From an uncultured Clostridia bacterium (GTDB taxonomy: Bacteria; Bacillota; Clostridia; Oscillospirales; Ruminococcaceae): a stretch of 64,000 nucleotides of DNA. Below, piece after piece: positions 33,192 to 43,695 of the stretch (position 1 is the stretch's first letter; each line of letters starts with the position of its first letter). The notes under the pieces are model-generated. The model had not been told where the DNA came from. It did no database searches and saw nothing but the letters and a program-made list of their open reading frames with translations. The stretch spans positions 1-64,000 of the forward strand of contig CANRKB010000004.1 of the NCBI GenBank assembly GCA_947631115.1, read 5' to 3'. Made by a program: the position numbers and the translations under genes.

Positions 33192-34745
33192 ATGAAAAAA
33201 GTTTTAGCGGGGCTTGGCGCTGTATTGCTCTCGCTTTCATTGTGCGGGTGCAATGCTCTGGACAGAGCCGTTTTAGATCTGTTTGAACAAAGCCGTCCGT
33301 CGTCTTCATACAGCGGGAAATATTCTTCGTCTTACAGCTATCCGCACAACGGGCAATTTTCTTCCGATGAGGATAGTTATTCTTATCCGGATTTTTCCGA
33401 CTATCCCGATTATCCCGATTATCCGTCATATTCTTCAAGCTCGTCGTATTCCGAAACTCCCGTAAGTCCCGCCGGGGAAGTAAACCCCAACGGAAAAACG
33501 GTTGATGAGTTTTTCGAAGACATTTATTTCGTTACTCCGAGCGAGGATTTGTTCTATACGAAGGAAACCGCAGGAGGCGTTGCTGTAACGGGCTATAAGG
33601 GCAGAGACGGCCGTATTGAAATTCCCGAAACTATAAACGGAAAAACCGTGAAGTCCGTAAAGCTTGAGGGAATGGAATATTTAGACATAGTAAAACTGCC
33701 GGATACGGTAACAAATTTTTCATTTATGAACAGTTCTGTTACAGCCGTAAACATTCCCGAAAGCATGACGACCATAGCGCGCTATAATGCGGATTTCGGA
33801 ATGGGGCTTAAAGCCGTCTTTGTTCATGACAAACTGGAAAATATAGATGATAACGCATTCAGAAACTGTGACAAACTCGAAAACATCATTATCCCCGAAA
33901 GCGTAAAAGAAATAGAAGATTATGCTTTTTACGACTGCAAGAGCCTGAAGAGCATAGTTATTCCCGACAGCGTAAAAGAAATAGGGCGAATGGCTTTTGA
34001 CGGCTGCGAAAATTTACAGACAGCGATACTTCCCGAAGGACTTTCGGAAATCAGCGACGGTCTGTTTACATGCTCGGGCATTACGAGCATAAAAATCCCG
34101 GGCGTTCAAAAAATTTCGGCAAACGCTTTTTACGGCTGCGAGAGCCTTTTGCACGTTGAACTTTCAAATGAGATTAAACATATTGAAAAGCATGCATTTG
34201 GATACTGTACGAACCTCAAGAGCATAACGCTTCCCGACAAGCTGATAAGCCTTGAAATTACGGTGTTTACGGGGTGTACGGCTTTAAAGAGCGTAGATGT
34301 TTCGGAAAATGCCGAATATTATTCGTCAAAAGACGGGGTTTTGTTTTCAAAGGACGGGAAAACGCTTGAGTATTATCCCGACGGGAAAACGGAAAAATCG
34401 TATACCGTTCCCGAAACGACGGTCAGAATAGGCGGTTATTCATTTTACAATAACCCTAATATCCAAAGCGTTGTTCTTCCGAATAAGCTGACGACTATCG
34501 GTACTTCGGCGTTTGAATGTTGTGAAGAACTTTCGGAGATAAATATTCCCGAAAGCGCTTCGATGATTTACGGAAAGTCGTTCAGGAATTGCACAAAGCT
34601 TAAAAAGGTGGATATGCCGACAGGCGCAAGGCTTTTGTCGAAAGACGTTTTTGACGGCTGTACGGATATTGTCGTTACATATATGGGCAAGGAATACGGA
34701 TGTAATGATATTGAAGAACTTTTTGAACTGATGAACCCAAGGTGA
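33192..34745 (+). CDS. leucine-rich-repeat (BspA-like) surface lipoprotein
   Basis: The 517-residue protein has a lipoprotein signal peptide with lipobox LCGC. It is followed by a Ser/Tyr/Pro-rich low-complexity stalk (about 35-90, with DYPDYPDYP), then roughly ten LRR_5/BspA-type repeats of about 23 residues (units such as IIPESVKEIEDYAFYDCKSL). It is likely displayed on the cell surface for adhesion or substrate binding. It is a single gene with a consensus promoter. A segment at about 375-400 (YYSSKDGVLFSKDGKTLEYY) is the usual BspA insertion motif. Confidence 0.9.
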   Translation: MKKVLAGLGAVLLSLSLCGCNALDRAVLDLFEQSRPSSSYSGKYSSSYSYPHNGQFSSDEDSYSYPDFSDYPDYPDYPSYSSSSSYSETPVSPAGEVNPNGKTVDEFFEDIYFVTPSEDLFYTKETAGGVAVTGYKGRDGRIEIPETINGKTVKSVKLEGMEYLDIVKLPDTVTNFSFMNSSVTAVNIPESMTTIARYNADFGMGLKAVFVHDKLENIDDNAFRNCDKLENIIIPESVKEIEDYAFYDCKSLKSIVIPDSVKEIGRMAFDGCENLQTAILPEGLSEISDGLFTCSGITSIKIPGVQKISANAFYGCESLLHVELSNEIKHIEKHAFGYCTNLKSITLPDKLISLEITVFTGCTALKSVDVSENAEYYSSKDGVLFSKDGKTLEYYPDGKTEKSYTVPETTVRIGGYSFYNNPNIQSVVLPNKLTTIGTSAFECCEELSEINIPESASMIYGKSFRNCTKLKKVDMPTGARLLSKDVFDGCTDIVVTYMGKEYGCNDIEELFELMNPR

Positions 34746-34779
34746 AACAAGAGGGTTGGTGGCTTGGTTGCTTAGAGGT

Positions 34780-35126
34780 CGGAGTTTAAGCCGAAAGTCT
34801 GTTTGCTGAATATAACGCTTACTCGCCCTATCCCCCTGACCCCCTTCCCCGAAGGGGAAGGGGGGAGAGTTCGGGGCGCTGCGCGCCCCGAACCCCGCTT
34901 GTTAGGCGGTTTGAACATAACACGTTGTTTGCGGCGCATAACAGTTTCTAGCCTCTAGCCTCTTCCTCTGAAAGCCAAATAACTATCTCTCCCAACAGCT
35001 CCCTATAATTCTTACCTCTTACAGCGTTATCCGCCGTAAGGCGGATAACGCGCTTACACTCTAACGTCTAAATATTATACCACATTTTTTTGCATAGTGT
35101 AAAGTTTTGGGGTTTATATACAAACT
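34780..35126. repeat. mosaic intergenic element, GC-rich copy 3
   Basis: The 455-bp gap between the LRR gene and atpC holds no gene. It includes GCTGAATATAACG, the TCGCCCTATCCCCCTG phrase, palindromes at 34841-34864 and 34870-34892, a CTCTAGCCTCTAGCC array (about 34945-34970), a TTACCTC motif, and a perfect 12-bp stem (35024-35035 with 35040-35051). It ends with GGTTTATATACA, close to the right end of copy 1. Confidence 0.7.
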
Positions 35127-35128
35127 GA

Positions 35129-35151
35129 GGGAAAACCTGTAAGGTTTTCCC
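35129..35151 (-). terminator. hairpin terminator at the end of the ATP synthase operon
   Basis: GGGAAAACCT (35129-35138) and AGGTTTTCCC (35142-35151) form a 10-bp stem with a 3-nt loop, 50 bp after atpC. T-rich tracts flank it in both directions, so it may serve the LRR gene as well; placing it on the minus strand is an inference. Confidence 0.6.
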
Positions 35152-35200
35152 TTTAGCTTTTTCTAACTTGTCAAATACTGTCTGACAACGCTGATGTTTG

Positions 35201-35608
35201 TTATTTCAAGAAGCTTGCCGTGTCGATACGGTTGAGCGCTCTCTGGAGTTTAGCCTCGGCAAGCGCAAGCTCCTTGTCGTTTACAGCGGCTTTTCTGCGC
35301 TCCTCTGCGGCGTCTCTTGCCTTGTTCGCACGGGCAAGGTCTATATCCTCCGCCCACTCGCACGTCTGAACAAGTATCGTCGTCTGCTCTCTCGAAACCT
35401 TTATAATGCCGCCCGAAGTCGCCGCTCTGCGGAACTCGCCGTTTATCATAACGCGCATTTGTCCGATGCCGAGCGCGGCGCAATACGGCTCGTGACCTTT
35501 GAGTATACCGACGTCGCCGACAGTTGTACGGGCAATGACCTGCTCTACCTCGCCGTCAAAAAAGGTTTTTTCGGGCGTTATTATCTGCAGCTTAAATGGC
35601 GTCATCAA
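35201..35608 (-). CDS. atpC: F1 ATP synthase epsilon subunit
   Basis: The 135-residue protein has the N-terminal beta-sandwich (MTPFKLQIITPEKTFFDGEV, ARTTVGDVGILKGHEP) and the C-terminal helical hairpin (ARANKARDAAEERRKA ... AEAKLQRALNRI). It is part of the central stalk and can inhibit ATP hydrolysis. It is the last gene of the atp operon, 15 bp after atpD. Confidence 0.96.
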   Translation of the reverse strand: MMTPFKLQIITPEKTFFDGEVEQVIARTTVGDVGILKGHEPYCAALGIGQMRVMINGEFRRAATSGGIIKVSREQTTILVQTCEWAEDIDLARANKARDAAEERRKAAVNDKELALAEAKLQRALNRIDTASFLK

Positions 35609-35623
35609 AGCACCATCCTTTCA

Positions 35624-37024
<1,401 letters not shown>

Positions 37025-37084
37025 TTAAATTTTCCTCCTGTAAAATGTTAGAGGGTTGCTGTTATTTTACGGATAAGAACGCTC

Positions 37085-37933
37085 TTATCCCTGCGCCGAA
37101 GCGCCCGAAACAATGTCGATGATCTCCGTCGTAATGCTCGCCTGTCTTGCGCGGTTATACAGAAGCGACAGGTTTTCGGTCATTGCGTCGGCGTTGTCGG
37201 TGGCGTTTTCCATAGCCGTGCGCCGCGCGCCCTGCTCTGAAGCGTAGCTCTCGACCACCGCGCACTGTATGAGCGACGCGGTAAATCTCGGCACTATTCT
37301 GTTAAAGACTGCCTCGGGAGAGGGATCGTAGTTCATCTCCGTCGTATCCTCAAGCTCGACCGTCGTCATCGGAAGCACCGTCATGCTCTGCGGCTGCTGC
37401 GACATAGACGAAATGAACATCGTATAGAAAACGACTACCTCGTCTATCTCTCCGCTGTTAAACATATTTATGGCGATGTCCGCTATATCCTGAGCAGTGT
37501 TCGGCTTGATGTTCTCCGCAATATTCGCATAAGCCGCAACCATGCTGTAGCCGCGCTTTGAAAAGAATTCTGCGGCTTTTCTGCCGATAGCGATTATCTT
37601 CGGCTTTACGGCGTCGTCTTTATGCGCGGCGACCGCCATTTTCATAACGTTTGAGTTATAGCCGCCCGCAAGGCCTCTGTCGCCCGCGACCACAATAAAA
37701 AGCCTGTTCTTTACTTCGCGCTTTTGAGTAAAGTGCGTTTCGAGGTTTTTGCCCGAAGCTATCTCGCACATCGTTCTGTAAAGCTCGTTGAAATAAGGGC
37801 GGGCTTGTTCGGCTCTTGCTTTGGCTTTTCTGAGCTTGCTCGAAGCCACAAGCTGCATTGCTTTTGTGATCTGCTTTGTAGAACCTACAGATTTTATGCG
37901 GCGCTTTATGGCTTTCATATTTCCGCTTGCTAT
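37085..37933 (-). CDS. atpG: F1 ATP synthase gamma subunit, probable ATA start
   Basis: The central-stalk gamma subunit matches its family at both ends (IKRRIKSVGSTKQITKAMQLVASSKLRKA and RAQ-type C-terminal ITTEIIDIVSGA). The first ATG in frame is at 37918 (277 residues) but has no ribosome binding site. Five codons upstream, ATA at 37933-37931 would give MASGNMKAIKRR, the N-terminus normally seen in this family. GGGGGTGAT (37945-37937) is correctly placed before the ATA and closely matches the anti-Shine-Dalgarno complement. I therefore propose initiation at ATA. A nested-hairpin repeat lies immediately upstream. Confidence 0.93.
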   Translation of the reverse strand: MASGNMKAIKRRIKSVGSTKQITKAMQLVASSKLRKAKARAEQARPYFNELYRTMCEIASGKNLETHFTQKREVKNRLFIVVAGDRGLAGGYNSNVMKMAVAAHKDDAVKPKIIAIGRKAAEFFSKRGYSMVAAYANIAENIKPNTAQDIADIAINMFNSGEIDEVVVFYTMFISSMSQQPQSMTVLPMTTVELEDTTEMNYDPSPEAVFNRIVPRFTASLIQCAVVESYASEQGARRTAMENATDNADAMTENLSLLYNRARQASITTEIIDIVSGASAQG

Positions 37934-37963
37934 AGTATCACCCCCAAAGAATCATACACTCAT

Positions 37964-38139
37964 ACTGTATATAAAGCACCATCTGCATCGTCAGCGTCAC
38001 AGCGTTTTGCGCAGCGTTTTCCGCCAAAGGCGGATAATGCGTGCATAATGCGAACAGCCACAAAGGCTAGTTGCAGCAACGCTTCAGTGTTGTGCGCCGC
38101 AGGCGCTCAATACGAGCAAACTGGGGCTTTCTATACAGT
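37964..38139. repeat. nested-hairpin intergenic element (MITE-like), copy 2, inside the atp operon
   Basis: Terminal inverted repeats ACTGTATATAAAGCACC (37964-37980) and GGGCTTTCTATACAGT (38124-38139) bracket internal palindromes, including CCGCCAAAGGCGG and a GC-rich GCGCCGCAGGCGC stem. The 33 bp at 38053-38085 are identical to 6138-6170. The element separates the small membrane protein gene from atpG. Confidence 0.75.
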
Positions 38140-38166
38140 CAGAGATTTGATTGTTATAATGTCGTT

Positions 38167-38292
38167 TTAAATTTCATCGCTTGTGGTGATATATTTCACT
38201 CTTTTTTCAAGGTACAGCCAAGCGACCGCAAGCCCTGCGGCAACGGAAAATACCGTTGCGATTATACTGAGTACAAAAGCAGCTTGTTTCAT
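38167..38292 (-). CDS. small single-pass membrane protein within the atp operon, 41 aa
   Basis: A short open frame starts at ATG 38292, preceded by GGAG at 8 nt, and ends at TAA 38167. The product begins MKQAAFVLSIIATVFSVAAG, forms one hydrophobic helix (about residues 3-30), and ends in a short charged tail (LEKRVKYITTSDEI). It is not an ATP synthase subunit I recognise. It starts 23 bp after atpA and is on the same strand. Good ribosome binding site, ideal helix length and position argue for a real gene; function is unknown. Confidence 0.7.
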   Translation of the reverse strand: MKQAAFVLSIIATVFSVAAGLAVAWLYLEKRVKYITTSDEI

Positions 38293-38315
38293 AAAATGCA
38301 CTCCTTTAACTTAAA

Positions 38316-39821
38316 TCATTCATAACTCGCGGCAAAGCTTGAAAGCACGTCTTTCAGCGCCGCTTCGTTTTCGGGAGAAATAACCTTTGTAGTGCGAATA
38401 TCCGAAAGTATCTCAGGCTTTGTGGATTTTATATGCTCCAAAAGGTCTTTCTGATACTGCTTTATCTTCTGAATCGGGATAGAAGCAAGGAAGTTGTTTA
38501 CAACCGCGTAGATTATAACGACCTGTTCTTCTACTTCGAGCGGAGAGTTCTGGTCCTGTTTAAGGACCTCAACTATGCGCTCGCCCTTTGCAAGACGGTT
38601 TTTCGTATCCTGGTCGAGATCCGATCCGAATTGTGAGAACGACTGAAGCTCACGATACTGAGAATAGTCGAGCTTCAACGTACCTGCGACTTTCTTCATT
38701 GCCTTTATCTGAGCGTTACCGCCGACACGCGATACCGAGATACCGGGGTTTACCGCGGGACGAACGCCCGAGTTGAACAGCTCCGTTTCAAGGAATATCT
38801 GACCGTCGGTAATTGAAATTACGTTTGTCGGGATATAAGCCGAAACGTCGCCAGCTTGCGTTTCGATTATCGGAAGAGCCGTAAGCGAGCCGCCGCCGTA
38901 TTCGCTGTTGAGGCGCGCCGCTCTTTCGAGAAGTCTCGAATGAAGATAGAAAACGTCGCCCGGATATGCCTCGCGTCCCGGCGGGCGCTTAAGCAGAAGC
39001 GACAGCGCACGATAAGCGACAGCATGCTTTGAAAGGTCGTCGTATACTATAAGAACGTCCTTTCCTTTTTCCATAAAGTATTCGCCCATTGCGCAGCCCG
39101 CATAAGGAGCGATATACTGGAGCGGCGCAAGCTCCGAAGCCGTAGAAGAAACTACTATGGTATAATCCATTGCGCCGTTGGTCTTGAGCGTATCAACTAC
39201 ATTTGCAACGGTCGAGTTTTTCTGACCTATTGCGACATAAATGCAGATAACGTCCTTGCCTTTCTGGTTTATGATAGTATCAATGGCGATAGCGGTCTTT
39301 CCCGTTTGTCTGTCGCCGATTATCAGCTCGCGCTGACCTCTGCCTATAGGTATCATACTGTCTATAGCCTTTATTCCCGTCTGTAGAGGAACATTTACAG
39401 GCTCTCTGGTGATGATGCCCGAAGCTATCTTTTCTATCGGTCTGACTTCTTTTGAGAGAATGTTTCCCTTTCCGTCGATAGGCTGACCGAGAGAGTTTAC
39501 GACACGTCCCAAAAGCTCTTCGCCGACGGGAACGGAAACTATCCCGCCCGTGCGCTTTACGGTGTCGCCCTCTTTGATACCCGAATCCGAGCCTAACATA
39601 ACCGCTCCGACAAACTCCTGTTCGAGGTTCAATGCCATACACTGAACGCCGTTTTCAAACTCCAGAAGCTCGTTTAACATACACTGTTCAAGCCCGTGGA
39701 TACGAACGATACCGTCGCCGACAGTAACGACCGTTCCGACGTCGCCGAGCTGGATCTTCGAGGTGTAGTTCTTTATGCGGTCTTTGATAAGACCCGTTAT
39801 TTCATCGGGGCGCAGATCCAT
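38316..39821 (-). CDS. atpA: F1 ATP synthase alpha subunit
   Basis: This 501-residue subunit carries the P-loop [15 protein letters not shown], the ADP-binding signature ([14 protein letters not shown]) and the arginine-finger region. It begins [16 protein letters not shown], the standard alpha start, at ATG 39821. Another in-frame ATG three codons earlier (39830) is directly against the ribosome binding site, so 39821 is preferred. It lies 42 bp after atpH. Confidence 0.97.
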   Translation of the reverse strand: MDLRPDEITGLIKDRIKNYTSKIQLGDVGTVVTVGDGIVRIHGLEQCMLNELLEFENGVQCMALNLEQEFVGAVMLGSDSGIKEGDTVKRTGGIVSVPVGEELLGRVVNSLGQPIDGKGNILSKEVRPIEKIASGIITREPVNVPLQTGIKAIDSMIPIGRGQRELIIGDRQTGKTAIAIDTIINQKGKDVICIYVAIGQKNSTVANVVDTLKTNGAMDYTIVVSSTASELAPLQYIAPYAGCAMGEYFMEKGKDVLIVYDDLSKHAVAYRALSLLLKRPPGREAYPGDVFYLHSRLLERAARLNSEYGGGSLTALPIIETQAGDVSAYIPTNVISITDGQIFLETELFNSGVRPAVNPGISVSRVGGNAQIKAMKKVAGTLKLDYSQYRELQSFSQFGSDLDQDTKNRLAKGERIVEVLKQDQNSPLEVEEQVVIIYAVVNNFLASIPIQKIKQYQKDLLEHIKSTKPEILSDIRTTKVISPENEAALKDVLSSFAASYE

Positions 39822-39863
39822 TATATACATCCCTTTCCTGTTAGATTTTAAGGGGAGAAGCCG

Positions 39864-40412
39864 TCAGATGACCGAGCTTAGTTCTCCCTTGAGCGCGTCA
39901 AGCCTTGATTTGACGCTTCCGTCATAGCGGCGGCTCTCATAATCTATAACAACTCCGCCGATAAGCTTTTCGTCGACCTTTTCTATAACGGTCACTTTCT
40001 TTCCTAAAACCTCCGACATCTTATCAACAATTTTCTGCCTGAGTTTTTCGGAGAGCGGAGCGCTTGTTGTGACGGTTATCTCCGCCAGTTTGAATTTATC
40101 GTTGCAAAGACTGCGAAACGTTTTTTCTATTCCCGAAAAGCAGCTCATTCTGTTCTTTTCGGCAAGCAGGCACAACAGATTTCCCGTAAGCTTTGAAACG
40201 TTTCCCGCCTTTATTATGTCGCCGCACAACGCGAGCTTTTCTTCAACAGAAACTGTCGGAGTTCCCATAAGCTTTATGAACTCGGGGTTTTCGGAAAATA
40301 TCTTTGAAAGCTCCGAAAGCTCCGAAAGCGTGTCCATAAGTCCGTTTGGGTTTTCTTCCGAGCAAAGGCTGAAGAACGCTTCGCCGTAGACCTTTTCAGC
40401 TTTATCGTTCAT
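39864..40412 (-). CDS. atpH: F1 ATP synthase delta subunit
   Basis: The 182-residue OSCP/delta subunit links the F1 head to the peripheral stalk. Family features are the N-terminal helical bundle (YGEAFFSLC) and the C-terminal segment VEKVDEKLIGGVVIDYESRRYDGSVKSRLDAL. A GAGGTGCGC site precedes ATG 40412. It is spaced 13 bp from atpF. Confidence 0.95.
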   Translation of the reverse strand: MNDKAEKVYGEAFFSLCSEENPNGLMDTLSELSELSKIFSENPEFIKLMGTPTVSVEEKLALCGDIIKAGNVSKLTGNLLCLLAEKNRMSCFSGIEKTFRSLCNDKFKLAEITVTTSAPLSEKLRQKIVDKMSEVLGKKVTVIEKVDEKLIGGVVIDYESRRYDGSVKSRLDALKGELSSVI

Positions 40413-40425
40413 GAGCGCACCTCGT

Positions 40426-40965
40426 TTACTTTGCCGCGCCGACTTCTTCGAGGAACTTTGAAATTATTTCCTCGTTGTCCTCGACGGAAATTTCCTTTTC
40501 AACGACCTTTTGCGCAGCCATAACGACCATTTCCGAAATTTCGTCCTTTACTTCGTTAAGCGCACGCTGTTTGTCGCGCTCTATGCTTTCCTCCGCTTTC
40601 TGGCGTATGTCGGCAGCCTTTTGCGTAGCCTCGGCAAGAATTTCCTCCTCGCGCTTCTGGGCGCGGACGTTGGCGGTTCTTATTATCTCCGCAGCCTCGT
40701 TCTTTGCGTCCGCAAGCCGCGCGGTATATTCCTGCTGAGCCTTTTCGGCGTCTTCCTTTGCCTTTTTCGCGTCGGCTATTTCCGCCGCAGCCATCTGCTT
40801 TCTCTTCTCGAGAATTTTGCAGACGGGCTTATAAAGAAATATCCTGAAAATGAGGAAGATAATGAGCGTGTTTATCAGCGTAAACACTATCGTTCCCGCG
40901 TCTATGGAAACGAGCGACAAGGTGGTCTGAGCGCTTTCTGACGCCGTGCTGAGTATGTTCAGCAT
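40426..40965 (-). CDS. atpF: Fo ATP synthase b subunit
   Basis: The 179-residue protein has one N-terminal membrane helix (about 25-45, GTIVFTLINTLIIFLIF) followed by a long charged coiled coil (KRKQMAAAEIADAKKAKEDA onwards), the standard peripheral stalk b subunit. It lies between atpE and atpH. Confidence 0.96.
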   Translation of the reverse strand: MLNILSTASESAQTTLSLVSIDAGTIVFTLINTLIIFLIFRIFLYKPVCKILEKRKQMAAAEIADAKKAKEDAEKAQQEYTARLADAKNEAAEIIRTANVRAQKREEEILAEATQKAADIRQKAEESIERDKQRALNEVKDEISEMVVMAAQKVVEKEISVEDNEEIISKFLEEVGAAK

Positions 40966-41001
40966 TTAGCTTTCCTCCTCCCTATAGCTTTTCCGTCTGC
41001 T

Positions 41002-41295
<294 letters not shown>

Positions 41296-41330
41296 TTATA
41301 ATTTCCTCCGTGAATAATATGAATTTTGTC

Positions 41331-41350
41331 AGGCTGTCAATAAAGCCTGA
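41331..41350. repeat. isolated end of the nested-hairpin element
   Basis: AGGCTGTCAATAAAGCCTGA matches the left end of the element at 6096-6115, but no full element follows. Between atpB and atpE there is also a TTTCCC/GGGAAA hairpin at 41402-41417. The 136-bp gap is unusually long for this operon. Confidence 0.5.
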
Positions 41351-41431
41351 GATTTCCTTTTTTAAGACATTTTCCTTTAAAAATTAAGGATAGCGTCAAT
41401 TTTTCCCATGCGGGAAATACTCGTCAAGCCG

Positions 41432-42148
41432 TCAGTCCTCGCACTCCGCCGATGAGATATACGACATTGACAGCATAATGAAGATATACGCCTGCATTAC
41501 CGCCGAGAAAATGTCGAAATACAGCGACGCTACCGCCGGAACAAGTACCGCGAAGTTTCCGAGCGCAAAATAGATGAGCGCGCTTATTACCATACCCGCG
41601 ACCATATTTCCGAACAGACGGAGCGTAAGTGCCAAGGGGTTTGCAAATTCGCCGATTATGTTAAACGGAAGCATAAACGGCAGGGGCTCTACAAAACTTT
41701 TCATATAGCCTTTGAATTTTCCCGTTTTCGCACGGTTCACCTGTACCATAAAGAACGTGATGATAGCGAAAGAACCCGTAACGGAAACATCGGCCGTCGG
41801 ATTTCTGAGTCCTAAAAGCCCCATAAGGTTGTTCACCATTATAAAGCAGAAAAGCGCCATGAAATACGGGCGGTATTTGTTATACTTGTTGCCCATAGTA
41901 GAATCTACCGTCGAGGTAAAGAACTCTACTATCCATTCCGCCGCGACCTGTCTTTTCGTTTCGGGAACAACTTTCATATTGTGCGTAAGGATAAGTACGA
42001 CGGCAAGCAGTATAAGTATAACGAACCACTGAACAATTACGCTTTCCGTCAGATTGAATGTTATGCCAAATAAATTGAAGCTCGCTACTACGAGAGGTCC
42101 GTTTACGGTAATACCGCCCTCCGAAGCAAGAGCCAATACTGTCGGCAT
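41432..42148 (-). CDS. atpB: Fo ATP synthase a subunit
   Basis: The 238-residue stator protein has five to six membrane helices and the essential Arg in helix 4 (NPLALTLRLFGNMVAGMV). A second conserved part is the C-terminal AVMQAYIFIMLSMSYISSA. It forms the ion half-channels with the c ring. It follows the atpI-like gene by 4 bp. Confidence 0.97.
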   Translation of the reverse strand: MPTVLALASEGGITVNGPLVVASFNLFGITFNLTESVIVQWFVILILLAVVLILTHNMKVVPETKRQVAAEWIVEFFTSTVDSTMGNKYNKYRPYFMALFCFIMVNNLMGLLGLRNPTADVSVTGSFAIITFFMVQVNRAKTGKFKGYMKSFVEPLPFMLPFNIIGEFANPLALTLRLFGNMVAGMVISALIYFALGNFAVLVPAVASLYFDIFSAVMQAYIFIMLSMSYISSAECED

Positions 42149-42152
42149 ATTA

Positions 42153-42563
42153 TCACTCCTCCTTTGTTTTTATTGCTCTTATCATAATGGCTATCCGCGG
42201 GAAAAACAGCGGTATCGCCGCGGTGATAAGGCTTATAAACGGCGCAAGCGCACCGACTGTCAACATTGCAAAAAGCCCCAGATACCTCGCGCAGTACATA
42301 GCGCTCATATAGGTCTGCGCGGACTTCTCGCTTTTTTTAACGGCATTCTGACAAGCCTTTCCCAAAAGCAAAAAGCTCGCCGCCGACAAGATACAACCGT
42401 ATACAGCCCCTATCGGCAGGGAATAATCATTTTCATTTGCGAAACAGAAAACTATCGTTATAAGAAGATAGACTCCCGAAATTATCAGAAAATACGGCAT
42501 AAGCGAACGCATTTCCTCATATATCGGCTCGTTTTTCTTCATAGCAAATCTTCCATTCGTCAT
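42153..42563 (-). CDS. atpI: ATP synthase subunit I-like membrane protein
   Basis: The 136-residue protein has four predicted membrane helices and sits directly before atpB, the place of the AtpI assembly factor. Its layout (EEMRSLMPYFLIISGVYLL, charged KKSEKSAQTYM loop, RYLGLFAMLTVGA) fits the ATP synthase I family. The first ATG (42563) overlaps the upstream stop as ATGA. A downstream ATG at 42542 has a better ribosome binding site (GGAAG, 7 nt), so the N-terminus is uncertain. Confidence 0.8.
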   Translation of the reverse strand: MTNGRFAMKKNEPIYEEMRSLMPYFLIISGVYLLITIVFCFANENDYSLPIGAVYGCILSAASFLLLGKACQNAVKKSEKSAQTYMSAMYCARYLGLFAMLTVGALAPFISLITAAIPLFFPRIAIMIRAIKTKEE

Positions 42564-42859
42564 CTGTTCTTATGGTCGTCGTAATAATCGTTGTCTTTCG
42601 GGGAACTCGTAAATGCTTTCGGGGCGCGCTTTTCGCTCTTTTCATAGGTCTTTATGAGCTGCGAGAGATATGACACCGCTCCGCCTATCATAAACAAAAT
42701 TCCCAGCGCCACGCATATTCCCATGACCCACTGCGGAAGCCCGAAATACTTTACAACGTAATATCCGCCCACTATGAAAAACAAAAGCGGACCCAATATT
42801 ACAAAAGCTATCTGGCTTACTTTTGCGTAAACCGCAAACGGGTTTTCTTTCTTTTTCAT
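42560..42859 (-). CDS. AtpZ/AtpI family membrane protein
   Basis: The 99-residue protein has two membrane helices (about 12-35 and 41-65) and a charged C-terminus, matching the AtpZ-type putative F1Fo-associated Mg2+/Ca2+ transporter often found before atpI or atpB. Its stop overlaps the atpI start by 4 bp. Confidence 0.8.
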   Translation of the reverse strand: MKKKENPFAVYAKVSQIAFVILGPLLFFIVGGYYVVKYFGLPQWVMGICVALGILFMIGGAVSYLSQLIKTYEKSEKRAPKAFTSSPKDNDYYDDHKNR

Positions 42860-42910
42860 CTTTGCCGCTACCGCCTGTCCGCCTGACCGCCCGTTAAAAC
42901 CCGGACTCGT

Positions 42911-43657
42911 TCAGCACACGAATTCCGTAAGCCTCCAACCGTCCGCAGCCTTTATCATCTCGACTTCAACCATCTTATCTTCGCTTACGGAAGACAAGTC
43001 GGCGCCTTCTCCGATGCCGCCCAGACAGATCTTCAAATTGCAGCTTGTTTCGCTTTTAGGCGTAACAATAATGGTTGTATTCGCCCAAAGCGCTTTTTTG
43101 GAAGAATCAGGCTTGAAATCCGCGCTAATGCCGAGAACTTCTTCTTCTACATACATAGGTCTGCTCTCGTCGCTTTCGGGTTCGCTGTCATAAGTTGCTT
43201 CTACCAGAACATTGCGTTTCTGATATACCGAAAGCCCGTTGCCGTCGATATTGTGCAGGACTTCTTCCGCCGCCTCGGCAGTATAGACGCTCTTTACAAG
43301 ATCTTCTATCTCTTCAAGTTTTGTGTATTTGCTGGTTTCGTCAACGTTTACCGTATAAAGGCCGTCCTCGGGTTCGTTTCCGTAAGGCTCGGTCTGATAC
43401 GCAAGTCCGTCGAAAACAAACAGCCTCATAACTTCATAGCTTTGCGACACAAGGTCATGCGCTGCGTATTCACATTCGACATAAAGCTCCTGCGTCGGCT
43501 GAAAATTGCCGTTTCCCGCGCCGCTGTCATTACTTCCCGACGACGAATTTTTCATGGTTATAAGCACCACTGCCGCCGCCACCGCCAAAAGTGCTGCGAC
43601 CGCCAGTACTATTGTCGCAATCATCGGCGCTTTGCTTTTCTTTTCAAAATCACTCAT
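42911..43657 (-). CDS. hypothetical membrane-anchored extracytoplasmic protein
   Basis: I do not recognise this 248-residue protein. It has a short cytoplasmic N-terminus, one membrane helix (about 11-35), a Gly/Ser/Asn linker, and an acidic extracytoplasmic domain of about 190 residues with a mixed alpha/beta look (ECEYAAHDLVSQSYEVMRLFVF ... MIKAADGWRLTEFVC at the end). The final WRL.EF-type strand is typical of NTF2-like or DUF4878-like extracellular domains, but this is weak. It lies between the bactofilin gene and the atp genes on the same transcript. Confidence 0.65.
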   Translation of the reverse strand: MSDFEKKSKAPMIATIVLAVAALLAVAAAVVLITMKNSSSGSNDSGAGNGNFQPTQELYVECEYAAHDLVSQSYEVMRLFVFDGLAYQTEPYGNEPEDGLYTVNVDETSKYTKLEEIEDLVKSVYTAEAAEEVLHNIDGNGLSVYQKRNVLVEATYDSEPESDESRPMYVEEEVLGISADFKPDSSKKALWANTTIIVTPKSETSCNLKICLGGIGEGADLSSVSEDKMVEVEMIKAADGWRLTEFVC

Positions 43658-43695
43658 CTTATTTTAGTTGTCCTTTACTTTTTTATTTTATTGTC

